The notes: generated by a model not told the origin, from the sequence alone. A stretch of 64,000 nt of DNA from Pseudomonas koreensis (GCF_012986595.1 NZ_JAAQYM010000003.1:62001-126000); one strand, 5' to 3'; counted from the stretch's first letter, positions 36,906 through 46,285 are shown. Numbers and translations are program-made.

Positions 36906-36922
36906 AGACTTACGTCCAATGG
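36906..36922. promoter_or_regulatory. candidate response-regulator element, core GACTTACGTC
   Basis: TAGACTTACGTCC, a near-palindrome (GAC-TTAC-GTC), lies about 75 bases upstream of the cNMP/CBS/DUF294 gene. Genes of this kind belong to the acetate regulon controlled by a LuxR-type regulator in other pseudomonads, which makes an operator plausible. The exact consensus is not certain to me. Confidence 0.3.
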
Positions 36923-36992
36923 GCACCCCGCGCGCAGGGGCCGACCATGGCTGCAACGACCCGACAACAACAATTCAAAAAAGACTGCGGTA

Positions 36993-38933
36993 ATGGTTAT
37001 GAGTAAAGCGGACGCCTTCACCCAGGCAGGGAAAACCGCGGTGTTGCAGAACATTCAGGGCACCCTGCAATTCCTCCAGCGCTTCCCGCCCTTCAATCAG
37101 ATGGAACACACCCACCTGGCTTATCTGGTGGAGCAATGTCAGCTGCGTTTCTACGGCCAGGGCGAGAGCATCATCAAGCCCGCCGACGGGCCGGTCGAAT
37201 TTTTCTACATCGTCAAACAGGGCCGCGTGGTCGGCGAGCGCCAGCACATCACCAGGCCCGGCACCGAAACCACCTTCGAGATCACCACCGGCGAATGCTT
37301 CCCGCTGGCCGCGCTGATCGGCGAACGGGCCACTCGCACCGAGCATCTGGCGGGCGAAGACACCTTCTGCCTGCAACTGAACAAACCGGCATTCATCAAA
37401 CTGTTCGCCCTGTCCAACAGCTTCCGCGACTTCGCTTTGCGCGGGGTCAGCAGCCTGCTCGATCAGGTCAACCAGCAAGTCCAGCAGAAAGCCGTGGAAA
37501 CCCTCGGCACCCAGTATTCGCTCAACACCCGCCTGGGCGAACTGGCGATGCGTCATCCCGTGACCTGCAGCCCCGACACGCCACTGCGCGAGGCGGTGAA
37601 GCTGATGCACGAGCAGCAGGTCGGCAGCATCGTCGCGGTGGATGAACACAAGGCGCCGTTGGGGATTTTCACCCTGCGCGACCTGCGCGAGGTGGTGGCC
37701 AATGGCAGCGGTGATTTCAGTGAAGCCATCGACCAGCACATGACCCGCGCACCGTTTTTTCTTTCGCCGGATCACAGCGCTTTCGATGCCGCGATTGCCA
37801 TGACCGAACGGCACATCGCCCACGTCTGCCTGGTGAAAGACCAGCGCCTGTGCGGCGTAGTGTCTGAGCGCGACCTGTTTTCCCTGCAACGGGTCGACCT
37901 GGTGCATCTGGCCCGGACCATCCGCAGCGCCCAACGTGTGGAGCAATTGGTGAGCCTGCGCGGCGAGATCGGTCAACTGGTCGAACGCATGCTGGCTCAC
38001 GGTGCGTCTTCGACGCAGATCACGCACATCATCACCCTGCTCAACGACCACACCGTGTGCCGGGTGATCGAATTGACCCTTGCCGAAAAAGGCGACCCCA
38101 GTGTGCCGTTCAGTTGGCTGTGCTTCGGCAGCGAGGGGCGGCGCGAGCAGACCCTGCACACCGATCAGGACAACGGCATTCTGTTCGAAGCGCGGGATGC
38201 CGCGCACGCGGCGCAGATTCGCGGCAAGCTACTGCCGATCGCCCAACAGATCAATCAGAGCCTGGCGCTGTGCGGCTTCAGCCTGTGCAAAGGCAACATC
38301 ATGGCCGGCAACCCCGAGCTGTGTCTGTCCCGGGCGGAATGGGCGCGGCGTTTTGCGGCGTTTATTCGCGAGGCGACGCCGGAGAACCTGCTCGGTTCGA
38401 GCATCTATTTCGACCTGCGAGTGGTCTGGGGCGACGAGAACGGCTGCGCGCAACTGCGCCGGGGGATTCTCGATCAGGTCGGCGACAACCGTCTGTTCCA
38501 GCGCATGATGGCCGAGAACGCCCTGCGCAATCGTCCGCCCGTGGGGCGCTTTCGCGAGTTTGTGCTGGCACGCAAGAACGGCGAGAAAGCCACCCTCGAC
38601 CTCAAGGTCCAGGGCCTGACGCCCTTCGTCGACGGCGCACGCCTGCTGGCATTGGCGCACGGCATCGAAACCAACAACACCCTGGAACGCTTGCGCCAGC
38701 TGGTCGAAAAAGACGTCATCGAACGGCTCGACGGCGCCGCGTATGAAGAGGCGTATCACTTCATCCAGCAGACGCGCATGCAACAGCACCAGATCCAGAC
38801 CCGCGAGAACCTGCCCTGGTCCAACCGCGTCGATCCCGACAGCCTCAATCATCTGGACCGGCGCATCCTGCGCGAATCCCTGCGTCAGGCACAGCGCCTG
38901 CAAAGCAGTCTGGCCTTGCGGTATCAGCTATGA
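36993..38933 (+). CDS. cNMP-binding / CBS / DUF294 nucleotidyltransferase-like protein
   Basis: A 646-residue cytoplasmic signalling protein: cyclic-nucleotide-binding-like domain (about 30-150), a CBS pair (about 185-310), a DUF294 nucleotidyltransferase-like domain with GSEGRREQTLHTDQDNG (about 375-391, the metal-binding D-x-D), and a DUF294 C-terminal domain to the end. Its targets are unknown. In P. aeruginosa, as I recall, the equivalent gene and a nuclease gene sit beside the acetate permease actP; here actP is missing. Translation could start at 36993 or two codons later. The stop overlaps the exonuclease start by four bases. Confidence 0.88.
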   Translation: MVMSKADAFTQAGKTAVLQNIQGTLQFLQRFPPFNQMEHTHLAYLVEQCQLRFYGQGESIIKPADGPVEFFYIVKQGRVVGERQHITRPGTETTFEITTGECFPLAALIGERATRTEHLAGEDTFCLQLNKPAFIKLFALSNSFRDFALRGVSSLLDQVNQQVQQKAVETLGTQYSLNTRLGELAMRHPVTCSPDTPLREAVKLMHEQQVGSIVAVDEHKAPLGIFTLRDLREVVANGSGDFSEAIDQHMTRAPFFLSPDHSAFDAAIAMTERHIAHVCLVKDQRLCGVVSERDLFSLQRVDLVHLARTIRSAQRVEQLVSLRGEIGQLVERMLAHGASSTQITHIITLLNDHTVCRVIELTLAEKGDPSVPFSWLCFGSEGRREQTLHTDQDNGILFEARDAAHAAQIRGKLLPIAQQINQSLALCGFSLCKGNIMAGNPELCLSRAEWARRFAAFIREATPENLLGSSIYFDLRVVWGDENGCAQLRRGILDQVGDNRLFQRMMAENALRNRPPVGRFREFVLARKNGEKATLDLKVQGLTPFVDGARLLALAHGIETNNTLERLRQLVEKDVIERLDGAAYEEAYHFIQQTRMQQHQIQTRENLPWSNRVDPDSLNHLDRRILRESLRQAQRLQSSLALRYQL

Positions 38934-39637
38934 GCCTGTTTTCGTGGCTGCGCCCGGCCAGCCCTCTGCTGTCGGCCGACCTGCAACAGCGTCTGGCGAA
39001 GCTGCCGGCAATCAGCGAACTGCGCGAATGCAGCCTGCGCGAACAGCGCTGGGTGGTGCTGGATCTGGAAACCACCGGGCTGAACCTGAACAAGGATCGC
39101 GTGCTGTCGATTGGCGCCGTGGTCATCGAAGACGGCGCGATCGACTTCAGTCAGCAGTTCGAGCGCACCCTGCAATGTCGAGAGCTGAAGCTCAGCCCGA
39201 GCGTGTTGATTCACGGGTTGGGGCCGAATGCGATTGCGGCGGGCAGTGAGCCAGCTGAGGCCTTGCTGGAACTCATGGAGTTTATCGGCGACAGCGCGGT
39301 GCTGGCGTTTCATGCGCCCTTCGATCAACACATGCTCGGGCGGGCGCTGAAGGAACATCTGGGCTACAAGCTGCAGAATGTGTTTCTGGATGTCGCAGAC
39401 ATGGCGCCGCTGCTGTGCCCGCAGGCGAACATCCGTGAGGCCGGGCTGGATGAGTGGATCGACTGGTTCAAGCTAGAAGTGTTCGAACGACACAACGCGA
39501 GCGCCGATGCGCTGGCGACGGCGGAACTGGCGCTGATTCTGTTCAGCCGGGCGCGGCAGCAGCAGATTCATAGCCCGCTGAATTTGCAGCAGCGTTTGAG
39601 TCAGTGGAAACGCCGACAGCAGGCGCCGTCCTTCTAG
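38930..39637 (+). CDS. DnaQ-like 3'-5' exonuclease
   Basis: A 235-residue DEDDh exonuclease. Motif I is LDLETTG (D45, E47), motif II HAPFDQHM, motif III HNASADALATA. Similar to the DNA polymerase III epsilon proofreading domain but lacking the polymerase-binding C-terminus, so it is a paralogue of dnaQ rather than dnaQ itself. ATGA overlap with the DUF294 protein implies translational coupling and a shared process. Confidence 0.88.
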   Translation: MSLFSWLRPASPLLSADLQQRLAKLPAISELRECSLREQRWVVLDLETTGLNLNKDRVLSIGAVVIEDGAIDFSQQFERTLQCRELKLSPSVLIHGLGPNAIAAGSEPAEALLELMEFIGDSAVLAFHAPFDQHMLGRALKEHLGYKLQNVFLDVADMAPLLCPQANIREAGLDEWIDWFKLEVFERHNASADALATAELALILFSRARQQQIHSPLNLQQRLSQWKRRQQAPSF

Positions 39638-39722
39638 ATTTTCGGCCGAACCACATCCCATGTAGGAGTTCACCATTAACTTCACCCGACCAGTGGCCAA
39701 TTGCTAACCATTCCCACCTCTG

Positions 39723-39744
39723 CGAGAATCGCGAACAATTCTCG
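39723..39744. promoter_or_regulatory. inverted repeat CGAGAAT-N8-ATTCTCG upstream of the sigma factor
   Basis: A perfect 7-bp dyad directly upstream of the FecI-type gene, where a Fur operator is expected. The GAGAAT/ATTCTC arms recall Fur sites, but they are eight bases apart rather than one, so this is only a weak match. Confidence 0.3.
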
Positions 39745-39774
39745 TTGGTTAACATTTCCCAATCGGTGCGTCTG

Positions 39775-40293
39775 GTGTCGTCAGTCCCAAGCCCTCACAG
39801 TGAACTCGTCGGTGCGTTGTATCGCGACCATCGCGGTTGGCTGCTGAGCTGGTTGCGGCGCAATGTGGCGTGCCCGCAACGGGCCGAAGACTTGAGCCAG
39901 GACACCTTTGTGCGCCTGCTCGGGCGCGATGAACTGCTGACGCCGCGCGAGCCCCGGGCGTTTCTGGTGGCGATCGCCAAAGGCCTGCTGTTTGACTACT
40001 TCCGCCGCGCCGCGCTGGAGCAGGCCTACCTCACTGAATTGATGCTGATCCCCGAAGGCGAACAACCTTCGGTGGAAGAACAGCAACTGATCCTCGAAGA
40101 CCTCAAGGCCATCGACCGCCTGCTCGGCAAACTGTCGACCAAGGCCCGCGCCGCTTTCCTTTATAACCGCCTCGACGGCCTCGGCCATGCCGAAATCGCC
40201 GAGAAGCTCGGGGTCTCGGTGCCGCGGGTGCGGCAGTACCTCGCGCAGGGGATTCGTCAGTGCTACATCGCCCTGTACGGTGAGCCGACATGA
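39775..40293 (+). CDS. FecI-type ECF sigma factor
   Basis: A 172-residue iron-starvation sigma factor with region 2 (LVGALYRDHRGWLLSWLRR, AEDLSQDTFVRLL) and region 4 (GHAEIAEKLGVSVPRVRQYL). It should direct transcription of the TonB receptor when the ferric siderophore is bound outside. No ATG or clear ribosome-binding site exists near the domain boundary; I take the GTG at 39775 because it gives the usual length, with GTG 39766 or TTG 39745 as alternatives. Overlaps fecR by four bases. Confidence 0.85.
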   Translation: MSSVPSPHSELVGALYRDHRGWLLSWLRRNVACPQRAEDLSQDTFVRLLGRDELLTPREPRAFLVAIAKGLLFDYFRRAALEQAYLTELMLIPEGEQPSVEEQQLILEDLKAIDRLLGKLSTKARAAFLYNRLDGLGHAEIAEKLGVSVPRVRQYLAQGIRQCYIALYGEPT

Positions 40294-41261
40294 GCCCGGC
40301 CAGTTCCAAACCGGTCTCGGCTCAGGTGCTGGATGCGGCGATTGCCTGGCAGTTGTCGCTGGATTCCGGCACTCCGCTGGAGCGCGAAGAGTTCGCCAAG
40401 TGGCATGCCGCCCATGAAGAACACGCCCGGGCCTGGCGCCAGTTGGGCATGCTCGATCAGCGTTTCAGCGTGGCCAACGGCCCGGCCCGCAGCGCCTTGC
40501 TGCAATCACGCGAAGGCATTCGCCGCCGGGTGCGCAAGCTGGGCAGTGGTCTGGCGAGCATTGTCGCGGTGGTGGGTCTGGCGCTGTTCGTTGGAGATCG
40601 CTACCTGCCGCTGGATTACTGGCTCGCCGATCAACGCACCGCCACCGGCGAACAACGCACGGTACGCCTGGTCGACGGCACCCTGCTCAACCTCAACACC
40701 CACAGCGCGGTGGATGTGCGCTTCGATGCCAGGCAACGACTGATCGTCCTGCAGGAAGGCGAGATCATGGTCGAGACCGGCCATGGCGATGCGCGGCCGT
40801 TCATTGTTGAAACCCGCGAAGGCAGCATGCGCGCGCTGGGCACGCGGTTTCTGGTCAAGCGTGAAGACGAAGGCACGCGCCTGAGCGTCCTGCAATCGGC
40901 GGTGGCCGCGCATCCGCAAAGCCACCCTGAAGAGCAGATCCTGCGCGAAGGCCAGCAAGTGCTGATCCGCAATGACCGCCTCGACGCGGTCGCTGCGCTC
41001 ACGCCCGGCGCCGATGCCTGGACCCGCGGCATGCTGGTGGTGGATAACGCGCGGCTGGAGGATCTGGTGCATGAACTGGGGCGCTATCGTCGCGGGTATT
41101 TGGGCGTGGCACCGGAAGTGGCTGATCTGCGCATCACCGGCAGCTTCCCGCTGCACGACACCGACAAGGCCTTGAGCGCCCTGCTGCCGACCCTGCCGGT
41201 GCAGATCGAGCGGCATACGCCGTATTGGGTCACGGTGGCCAAAGCAGATTCCAAGCCTTAA
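40290..41261 (+). CDS. FecR-family anti-sigma / signal transducer
   Basis: A 323-residue inner-membrane protein that transmits the signal from the receptor to the sigma factor. An N-terminal cytoplasmic DUF4880-like domain (1-80) precedes one membrane helix (about 84-107), then a periplasmic FecR domain with DGTLLNLNTHSAVDVRF. C-terminal SxxFPLHDTDKALSALL is the secretin/TonB-like contact region. Directly coupled to the sigma factor by ATGA overlap. Confidence 0.9.
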   Translation: MSPASSKPVSAQVLDAAIAWQLSLDSGTPLEREEFAKWHAAHEEHARAWRQLGMLDQRFSVANGPARSALLQSREGIRRRVRKLGSGLASIVAVVGLALFVGDRYLPLDYWLADQRTATGEQRTVRLVDGTLLNLNTHSAVDVRFDARQRLIVLQEGEIMVETGHGDARPFIVETREGSMRALGTRFLVKREDEGTRLSVLQSAVAAHPQSHPEEQILREGQQVLIRNDRLDAVAALTPGADAWTRGMLVVDNARLEDLVHELGRYRRGYLGVAPEVADLRITGSFPLHDTDKALSALLPTLPVQIERHTPYWVTVAKADSKP

Positions 41262-41275
41262 GAGCGACCGACCTC

Positions 41276-41396
41276 TGTGGCGAGGGAGCTTGCTCCCGCT
41301 CGGCTGCGCAGCAGTCGTCAAACCAGTCAATGCGGTTTATCTGAAAGACAGCAGAGACCGCTTCGCGCTCCATCGGGAGCAAGCTCCCTCGCCACA
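41276..41396. repeat. REP doublet, family B
   Basis: GGCGAGGGAGCTTGCTCCC and its inverted copy separated by about 80 bases, between fecR and the TonB receptor. The receptor therefore has its own promoter downstream. Confidence 0.93.
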
Positions 41397-41423
41397 GGGA
41401 ATCGGTCACTTTTCAGTTAATCG

Positions 41424-41457
41424 AAATTATTTTCATCCAGCCCTATCACTTTTTACT
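41424..41457 (+). promoter_or_regulatory. candidate FecI-type promoter of the receptor gene
   Basis: GAAAT near 41425 followed about 17 bases later by CCTATC loosely fits the -35 (GGAAAT) and -10 (TC-containing) elements recognised by FecI-type sigma factors. It lies about 55-85 bases upstream of the receptor start. An A/T-rich palindrome GAAATATTTC at about 41481 could be part of a Fur site. Confidence 0.25.
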
Positions 41458-41509
41458 TCTCGTCCGGCACACAGGCAATTGAGAAATATTTCCATTCAGG
41501 AGCCTTCGC

Positions 41510-43948
41510 ATGTCCCGTTCGCTAGACACCTTGTTGCGCCCCAGTCTGTTGGCGGCAGCCATCGCTTTCGGCGCACCGCTGCTCAGTAGCCCGTTGCTCG
41601 CCGCTGAGCAGGCTTCCAGCGTGCGCGCCTACAACCTGCCGGCCGCTGCGTTGTCGACCACGCTGAACCAGATCGCCAGCCAGGGCGGCCTCGCACTGTC
41701 GCTGAACCCGGCGCTGGCCGCCGGCAAGACGTCGGCGCCGGTCAACGGTCAGTACGACGCCGCCGGCGCTCTGCGCGCGGCGCTGCAAGGCACCGGTCTG
41801 CAACTGGAACAAAGCAGCACCGGCACCTACACCCTGGTGGCCGTGCCGGAAGGGACACTGGCGCTGCCGGAAACCGCCGTGATCGGCGTGGAAAACCTGG
41901 AAACGGCCTGGGGCCCGGTCGAAGGCTACACCGCCACCCGCACCGCTGCCGGTAGCAAGACCGACACCGCGCTGGTCGAAGCGCCGCGTTCGATCTCCGT
42001 CGCCACCCGCCAGCAAATGGACGACCGCAGTGTGCACAGCCTCGATGACGCCGTGCGCTACATGCCGGGCATCACCGCCAGCAGCTACGGCAGCGACACC
42101 CGCTCCGACTGGCTGCGCGTGCGCGGCTTCGAGCCGACCCAGTTCCTCGATGGCCTGCCACTACCAAAAGGCGTATACGCCAACCCGAAACAGGAAACCT
42201 GGAACCTCGACCGCCTCGCCCTGCTGCGCGGCCCGGCCTCATCCGTTTACGGCCAGACCCCGCCGGGTGGCTTGCTGGACATGGTCAGCCGGCGCCCGAG
42301 CAGCGACGCCAGCAGCGAAATCCAGTTGCAGTACGGCAGTGACAATCATCGCCAGATCAACTTCGCCAGCACCGGCAAGATCGACGACGCCGGACAGTTT
42401 CTCTACGGCATCAGCGGTGTGGTGCGTGACAGCGACACGCAGATCGATCACATCGAGAACAAGCGCTACAACATCGCGCCGAGCCTGACCTGGAACATCG
42501 ACGACGACACCAGACTCACCCTGCTGAGCCAGTTCACTCGCGACGATACCGGTGTCACCAGCCAGTTCTACCCGATCCAGGGCACCAAGATCGACATGCC
42601 GTTCGGCAAGATTTCCCATCACAAGAATCTTGGCGATCCTGACTACGACTTCTACGACCGCACCTACTACGCGCTTGGTTATGCCTTCGAGCATCGCCTC
42701 AACGACGTCTGGCAGTTCAAGCAGAACCTGCGCTACACCAAATCAGACCTGTCGTTCCAGACCGTGACCCTCAACAGCTACAACACGAAATACGCCGGAT
42801 ACACCGTTGACGATCAGGGCAATGTCGGTCGCGGCACCACCAACGCTGATGAAGACATCAGCCAGTTCGCCGTCGACAACAACTTCCAGGCCGACTTCGC
42901 CACCGGTGACATCCGCCATACGCTGTTGCTCGGCCTGGATCATCAACGCAGCAACACCAACTACACCTCGATCTTCGGCACCGCGCCGGACATCAACGTC
43001 AACAACCCGATCTACGGTCAGCCGATCACCCGTCCGCCGCGCTCTTCGGCCTACTATGACTATGATCAGAAGACCTACCAGACCGGCCTGTACGTGCAGG
43101 ACCAGATGGCCCTCGACCAATGGCGCCTGACCCTGGGCGGGCGTGAAGACTGGGTGCACACCAGCACCCAGTTCATCAACAAGGGCGATGCCACCAACAC
43201 CCAGCGCGACAAGGCCTTCAGCGGCAACGCAGCGCTCAGCTACGTGTTCGATTCGGGCTTCGTGCCGTACCTGTCGTACGCCGAGTCCTTCCAGCCAACG
43301 GCCGGCGCCGACGCCACGTCCACCGGCTCGCTCAAACCGACCGAAGGCAAGCAGTGGGAACTGGGCATCAAGTACCAGCCGCCAGGCAGCAAGACTTTGC
43401 TGAGCGCCGCGGTGTATGACTTGACCCAGAAGAACGTCTCGGTCAACACCATCGTCAACAACGTAACGATCACCAGTCAGGCCGGTGAAGTGAAGGTCAA
43501 AGGTCTGGAGCTGGAAGCGGTTTCGGACGTCACCGATAACCTCAAAGTGATCGCCGCCTACACCCTGGCCAAGTCCGAAGTGCAGAAAGGCGTGGACAAG
43601 GGCAATCGCCTGCAACTGATGCCCAACCAGCAAGCGTCGCTGTGGACCGACTACACCTGGCACAGCGGAGTACTCGACGGCTTCGGTATCGGCGGTGGTG
43701 TGCGTTACACCGGCAACACCTACGGCGACAAGGCCAACACCTGGCTGGGCAAGGCGGACGCCTACACCGTGTTCGACGCCGCCGTGCATTACGACCTCGG
43801 TCGCCTCGACAACAGCCTGAAAGGAGCGTCGGTCGCGCTCAACGCCACCAATCTGTTCGACAAGGACTACATCTCCACCTGCGACGGTTTCTATTGCTAC
43901 TACGGCGACCAGCGCAGTGTCGTCGCCAGCGCCACTTACAAGTGGTAA
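41510..43948 (+). CDS. TonB-dependent ferric siderophore receptor with signalling domain
   Basis: An 812-residue outer-membrane receptor: signal peptide (1-31), STN signalling domain (about 35-115, VRAYNLPAAALSTTLNQIA) that contacts FecR, plug domain (about 150-270), then a 22-strand barrel ending in the terminal aromatic residue (KW). The C-terminal CDGFYCYYGDQRSV is typical of ferrioxamine/ferrichrome (FoxA/FiuA/FhuA) receptors. With sigma, FecR and PepSY neighbours it fits a hydroxamate-siderophore uptake unit; the exact ligand is not readable. Confidence 0.9.
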   Translation: MSRSLDTLLRPSLLAAAIAFGAPLLSSPLLAAEQASSVRAYNLPAAALSTTLNQIASQGGLALSLNPALAAGKTSAPVNGQYDAAGALRAALQGTGLQLEQSSTGTYTLVAVPEGTLALPETAVIGVENLETAWGPVEGYTATRTAAGSKTDTALVEAPRSISVATRQQMDDRSVHSLDDAVRYMPGITASSYGSDTRSDWLRVRGFEPTQFLDGLPLPKGVYANPKQETWNLDRLALLRGPASSVYGQTPPGGLLDMVSRRPSSDASSEIQLQYGSDNHRQINFASTGKIDDAGQFLYGISGVVRDSDTQIDHIENKRYNIAPSLTWNIDDDTRLTLLSQFTRDDTGVTSQFYPIQGTKIDMPFGKISHHKNLGDPDYDFYDRTYYALGYAFEHRLNDVWQFKQNLRYTKSDLSFQTVTLNSYNTKYAGYTVDDQGNVGRGTTNADEDISQFAVDNNFQADFATGDIRHTLLLGLDHQRSNTNYTSIFGTAPDINVNNPIYGQPITRPPRSSAYYDYDQKTYQTGLYVQDQMALDQWRLTLGGREDWVHTSTQFINKGDATNTQRDKAFSGNAALSYVFDSGFVPYLSYAESFQPTAGADATSTGSLKPTEGKQWELGIKYQPPGSKTLLSAAVYDLTQKNVSVNTIVNNVTITSQAGEVKVKGLELEAVSDVTDNLKVIAAYTLAKSEVQKGVDKGNRLQLMPNQQASLWTDYTWHSGVLDGFGIGGGVRYTGNTYGDKANTWLGKADAYTVFDAAVHYDLGRLDNSLKGASVALNATNLFDKDYISTCDGFYCYYGDQRSVVASATYKW

Positions 43949-44022
43949 GCGCGTGAGCTGAACCCGGTCCTGTCACCAAGCCGTCCCCCGTGGACGGCTT
44001 CGGTGTTTTTGAAGGTCATGAA

Positions 44023-45147
44023 ATGAAAAGTAAAACAATTCGCCGCTGGTCGTTCATCCACACCTGGACCAGCCTGATCTGCACCGTGTTTTTGCTGCTG
44101 CTGGCATTGACCGGTCTGCCGCTGATCTTTCATCACGAGATCGAGCACCTGCTCGGCGATGCGCCGCAAGTGCGCGAGATGCCCGCCAACACCCCGCACC
44201 TGAACCTGGCGCAACTGGTCGAGGCCGCAGAAAAACATCGTCCCGGCGACGTGGTGCAGTACTTCGGTTTCGAGGACGACGAGCCCAACACCGTGCTGAC
44301 GATCATGGCGAAAACCGCCGGCACCGAACCGAACTCCTCGCACACCTTCATGCTCGACGCGCGCACCGGTGAAGCGCTGGAAACCCCGTCGGCCAACGGC
44401 GGCCTGATGCTGTTCATCCTGCGCCTGCACGTCGACATGTTTGCCGGACTGCCGGGCAAGTTGCTGCTGGCGTTCATGGGCCTGCTGTTCGTGGTCGCGA
44501 TCATCTCCGGCACGGTGTTGTACCTGCCGTTCATGCGCCGCTTGCAGTTCGGCACCGTGCGCCAGGACAAATCCACCCGTCTGCGCTGGCTCGATCTGCA
44601 TAACCTGATCGGCGTCGTCACCCTGACCTGGGCGCTGGTGGTCGGCGTGACCGGCGTGATCAGCGCCTGCGCCGACCTGATCATCGCCGCGTGGCGCAAC
44701 GATACGTTGAACGCCATGGTCGCGCCCTACCGCGATGCCCCGCCGCTGACCCATCTGGCACCCGCCACCCGTTTGCTGGACATCGCCAAAGACGTCGCGC
44801 CGGGGATGAACCCGGACTTCATCGCCTTCCCCGGCACACGGTTTTCCAGTGAGCACCATTACTCGGTGTTCATGAAAGGCGGCACCCACCTGACTTCGCA
44901 TTTGCTGACACCGGTGCTGATCGACGCCAGCACCCTGCAAGTCACTGCCGTCGGTGAACGCCCGTGGTACATGGACGCCATGGGGATGTCGCAGCCGCTG
45001 CACTTCGGTGACTACGGCGGCATGCCGATGAAAATCCTCTGGGCGACCCTCGACGTGCTGACCATCATCGTCCTCGGCAGTGGCGTGTACCTGTGGCTGG
45101 TGCGGCGCAGGGCTGCGAAACCGCTGCCAGCGGAGGCCGTTGCATGA
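44023..45147 (+). CDS. PepSY-domain membrane protein, FoxB-like
   Basis: A 374-residue inner-membrane protein with four predicted helices (about residues 11-33, 143-168, 189-213, 340-362) and PepSY repeats, in the PiuB/FoxB-like family, often ferric-reductase-like and next to TonB receptors. It probably helps release iron from the siderophore at the inner membrane. ATG at 44023 with GAAGG upstream; the small gene after it is coupled by ATGA. Confidence 0.85.
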   Translation: MKSKTIRRWSFIHTWTSLICTVFLLLLALTGLPLIFHHEIEHLLGDAPQVREMPANTPHLNLAQLVEAAEKHRPGDVVQYFGFEDDEPNTVLTIMAKTAGTEPNSSHTFMLDARTGEALETPSANGGLMLFILRLHVDMFAGLPGKLLLAFMGLLFVVAIISGTVLYLPFMRRLQFGTVRQDKSTRLRWLDLHNLIGVVTLTWALVVGVTGVISACADLIIAAWRNDTLNAMVAPYRDAPPLTHLAPATRLLDIAKDVAPGMNPDFIAFPGTRFSSEHHYSVFMKGGTHLTSHLLTPVLIDASTLQVTAVGERPWYMDAMGMSQPLHFGDYGGMPMKILWATLDVLTIIVLGSGVYLWLVRRRAAKPLPAEAVA

Positions 45148-45323
45148 AGCCGCGTCAGACCAATTTCTGGAAGGTCTTCAGCACGCCGCTGGTGATTGCG
45201 CTGCTGAGTGCGGCGGGGTTGTTTTCGGCGCTGTTGGGGGATGGGATCTGGGATGCGTTGAGCTGGGTCGGGCTGGGTGTTCCGGCGTTTCTGGCCATAA
45301 GAGGCTTGCTGCCGCGAAGCTGA
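45144..45323 (+). CDS. small membrane protein after the PepSY gene
   Basis: A 59-residue peptide with two predicted membrane helices (residues 15-32 and 39-55). Its ATG overlaps the stop of the PepSY gene, so it is very likely made with it. I do not recognise a family; it may be a subunit of the iron-release complex. Confidence 0.75.
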   Translation: MKPRQTNFWKVFSTPLVIALLSAAGLFSALLGDGIWDALSWVGLGVPAFLAIRGLLPRS

Positions 45324-45330
45324 ACACCTG

Positions 45331-45418
45331 AAGGAGCTGCGGCACGCTGCGATCTTTTGCTCTTGATGCTTTTTTTAGATCAAGATCAAAAGATCGCAGC
45401 GTTCCGCAGCTCCTACGG
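45331..45418. repeat. REP doublet, family C variant
   Basis: Inverted copies of GATCGCAGCGTTCCGCAGCTCC, a variant of family C with two paired changes that keep the hairpin, located between the 59-residue gene and the GST gene. Confidence 0.9.
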
Positions 45419-45456
45419 CTAACCTCCTGTTCTTCGATGATCACCGAGGTTTGCCA

Positions 45457-46086
45457 ATGTCTGCCCCCAGCATGACCCTGTTCCACAACACACTCTCCCC
45501 GTTCGTGCGCAAAGTCATGGTGCTGTTGCACGAGACCGGCCAGCAGGATCGCGTGGCCCTGCAAGACTGCGTTCTCAGCCCGGTCAGCCCGGACGCTGCG
45601 CTCAACGCCGACAACCCGCTGGGCAAGATCCCGGCCCTGCGCCTGGCCGACGGCAGCGTGATCCATGACAGCCGCGTGATCCTCGAATACCTCGACCAGC
45701 AGCACGTCGGCAATCCGCTGATCCCCCGCGAAGGTTCGGCCCGCTGGCGGCGCCTGACCCTGGCCTCGATGGCCGACGGGATCATGGACGCCTCAGTGAT
45801 CGTGCGTTACGAACTGGTGCTACGCGCCCCGGAAAAGCACTGGGATGAGTGGCTCGACGCGCAGCGCGACAAGATCCGTCGCGCCCTGGCCTATCTGGAA
45901 AGTGACGCCATCGCCGAGCTGACCAGCCACTTCGACGTGGCAGCGATCAGCGTCGCCTGTGCGCTGGGTTACCTCGACCTGCGTCATCCGGATCTGGACT
46001 GGCGTACCGCCAATCCACAACTGGCCAACTGGTATTTCGAAGTGAGCCAGCGACCGTCCATGGTCGCCACCCTGCCCAAGCCTTAA
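45457..46086 (+). CDS. glutathione S-transferase family protein
   Basis: A 209-residue GST: N-terminal thioredoxin-like domain (SPFVRKVMVLLHETG, then NPLGKIPALRLADGSVIHDSRVI with the cis-proline and the glutathione-binding DS), C-terminal helical domain. Substrate unknown. ATG at 45457 after GAGG; an upstream TTG is in frame. It stands alone. Confidence 0.9.
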   Translation: MSAPSMTLFHNTLSPFVRKVMVLLHETGQQDRVALQDCVLSPVSPDAALNADNPLGKIPALRLADGSVIHDSRVILEYLDQQHVGNPLIPREGSARWRRLTLASMADGIMDASVIVRYELVLRAPEKHWDEWLDAQRDKIRRALAYLESDAIAELTSHFDVAAISVACALGYLDLRHPDLDWRTANPQLANWYFEVSQRPSMVATLPKP

Positions 46087-46109
46087 GGCTGCGGCGTCGG
46101 TTCTGGCCT

Positions 46110-46203
46110 CATCGCTGGCAAGCCAGCTCCCACACTGGATTTTGGTATGGCAGAGCCCTCTGTTTCCGCACAAGTCCTGTGGGAGCTGGCTTGCCAGCGA
46201 TGG
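46110..46203. repeat. REPIN, family D
   Basis: TCGCTGGCAAGCCAGCTCC and its inverted copy lie between the GST gene and creD, which are convergent. Confidence 0.92.
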
Positions 46204-46285
46204 CACCAACTCGCATCCACAGGCAGAAAGCCGATAATCCGCGTCACCAATGCTTCCTTCCAGCGCTGCTCCTCACGCAACCCGC

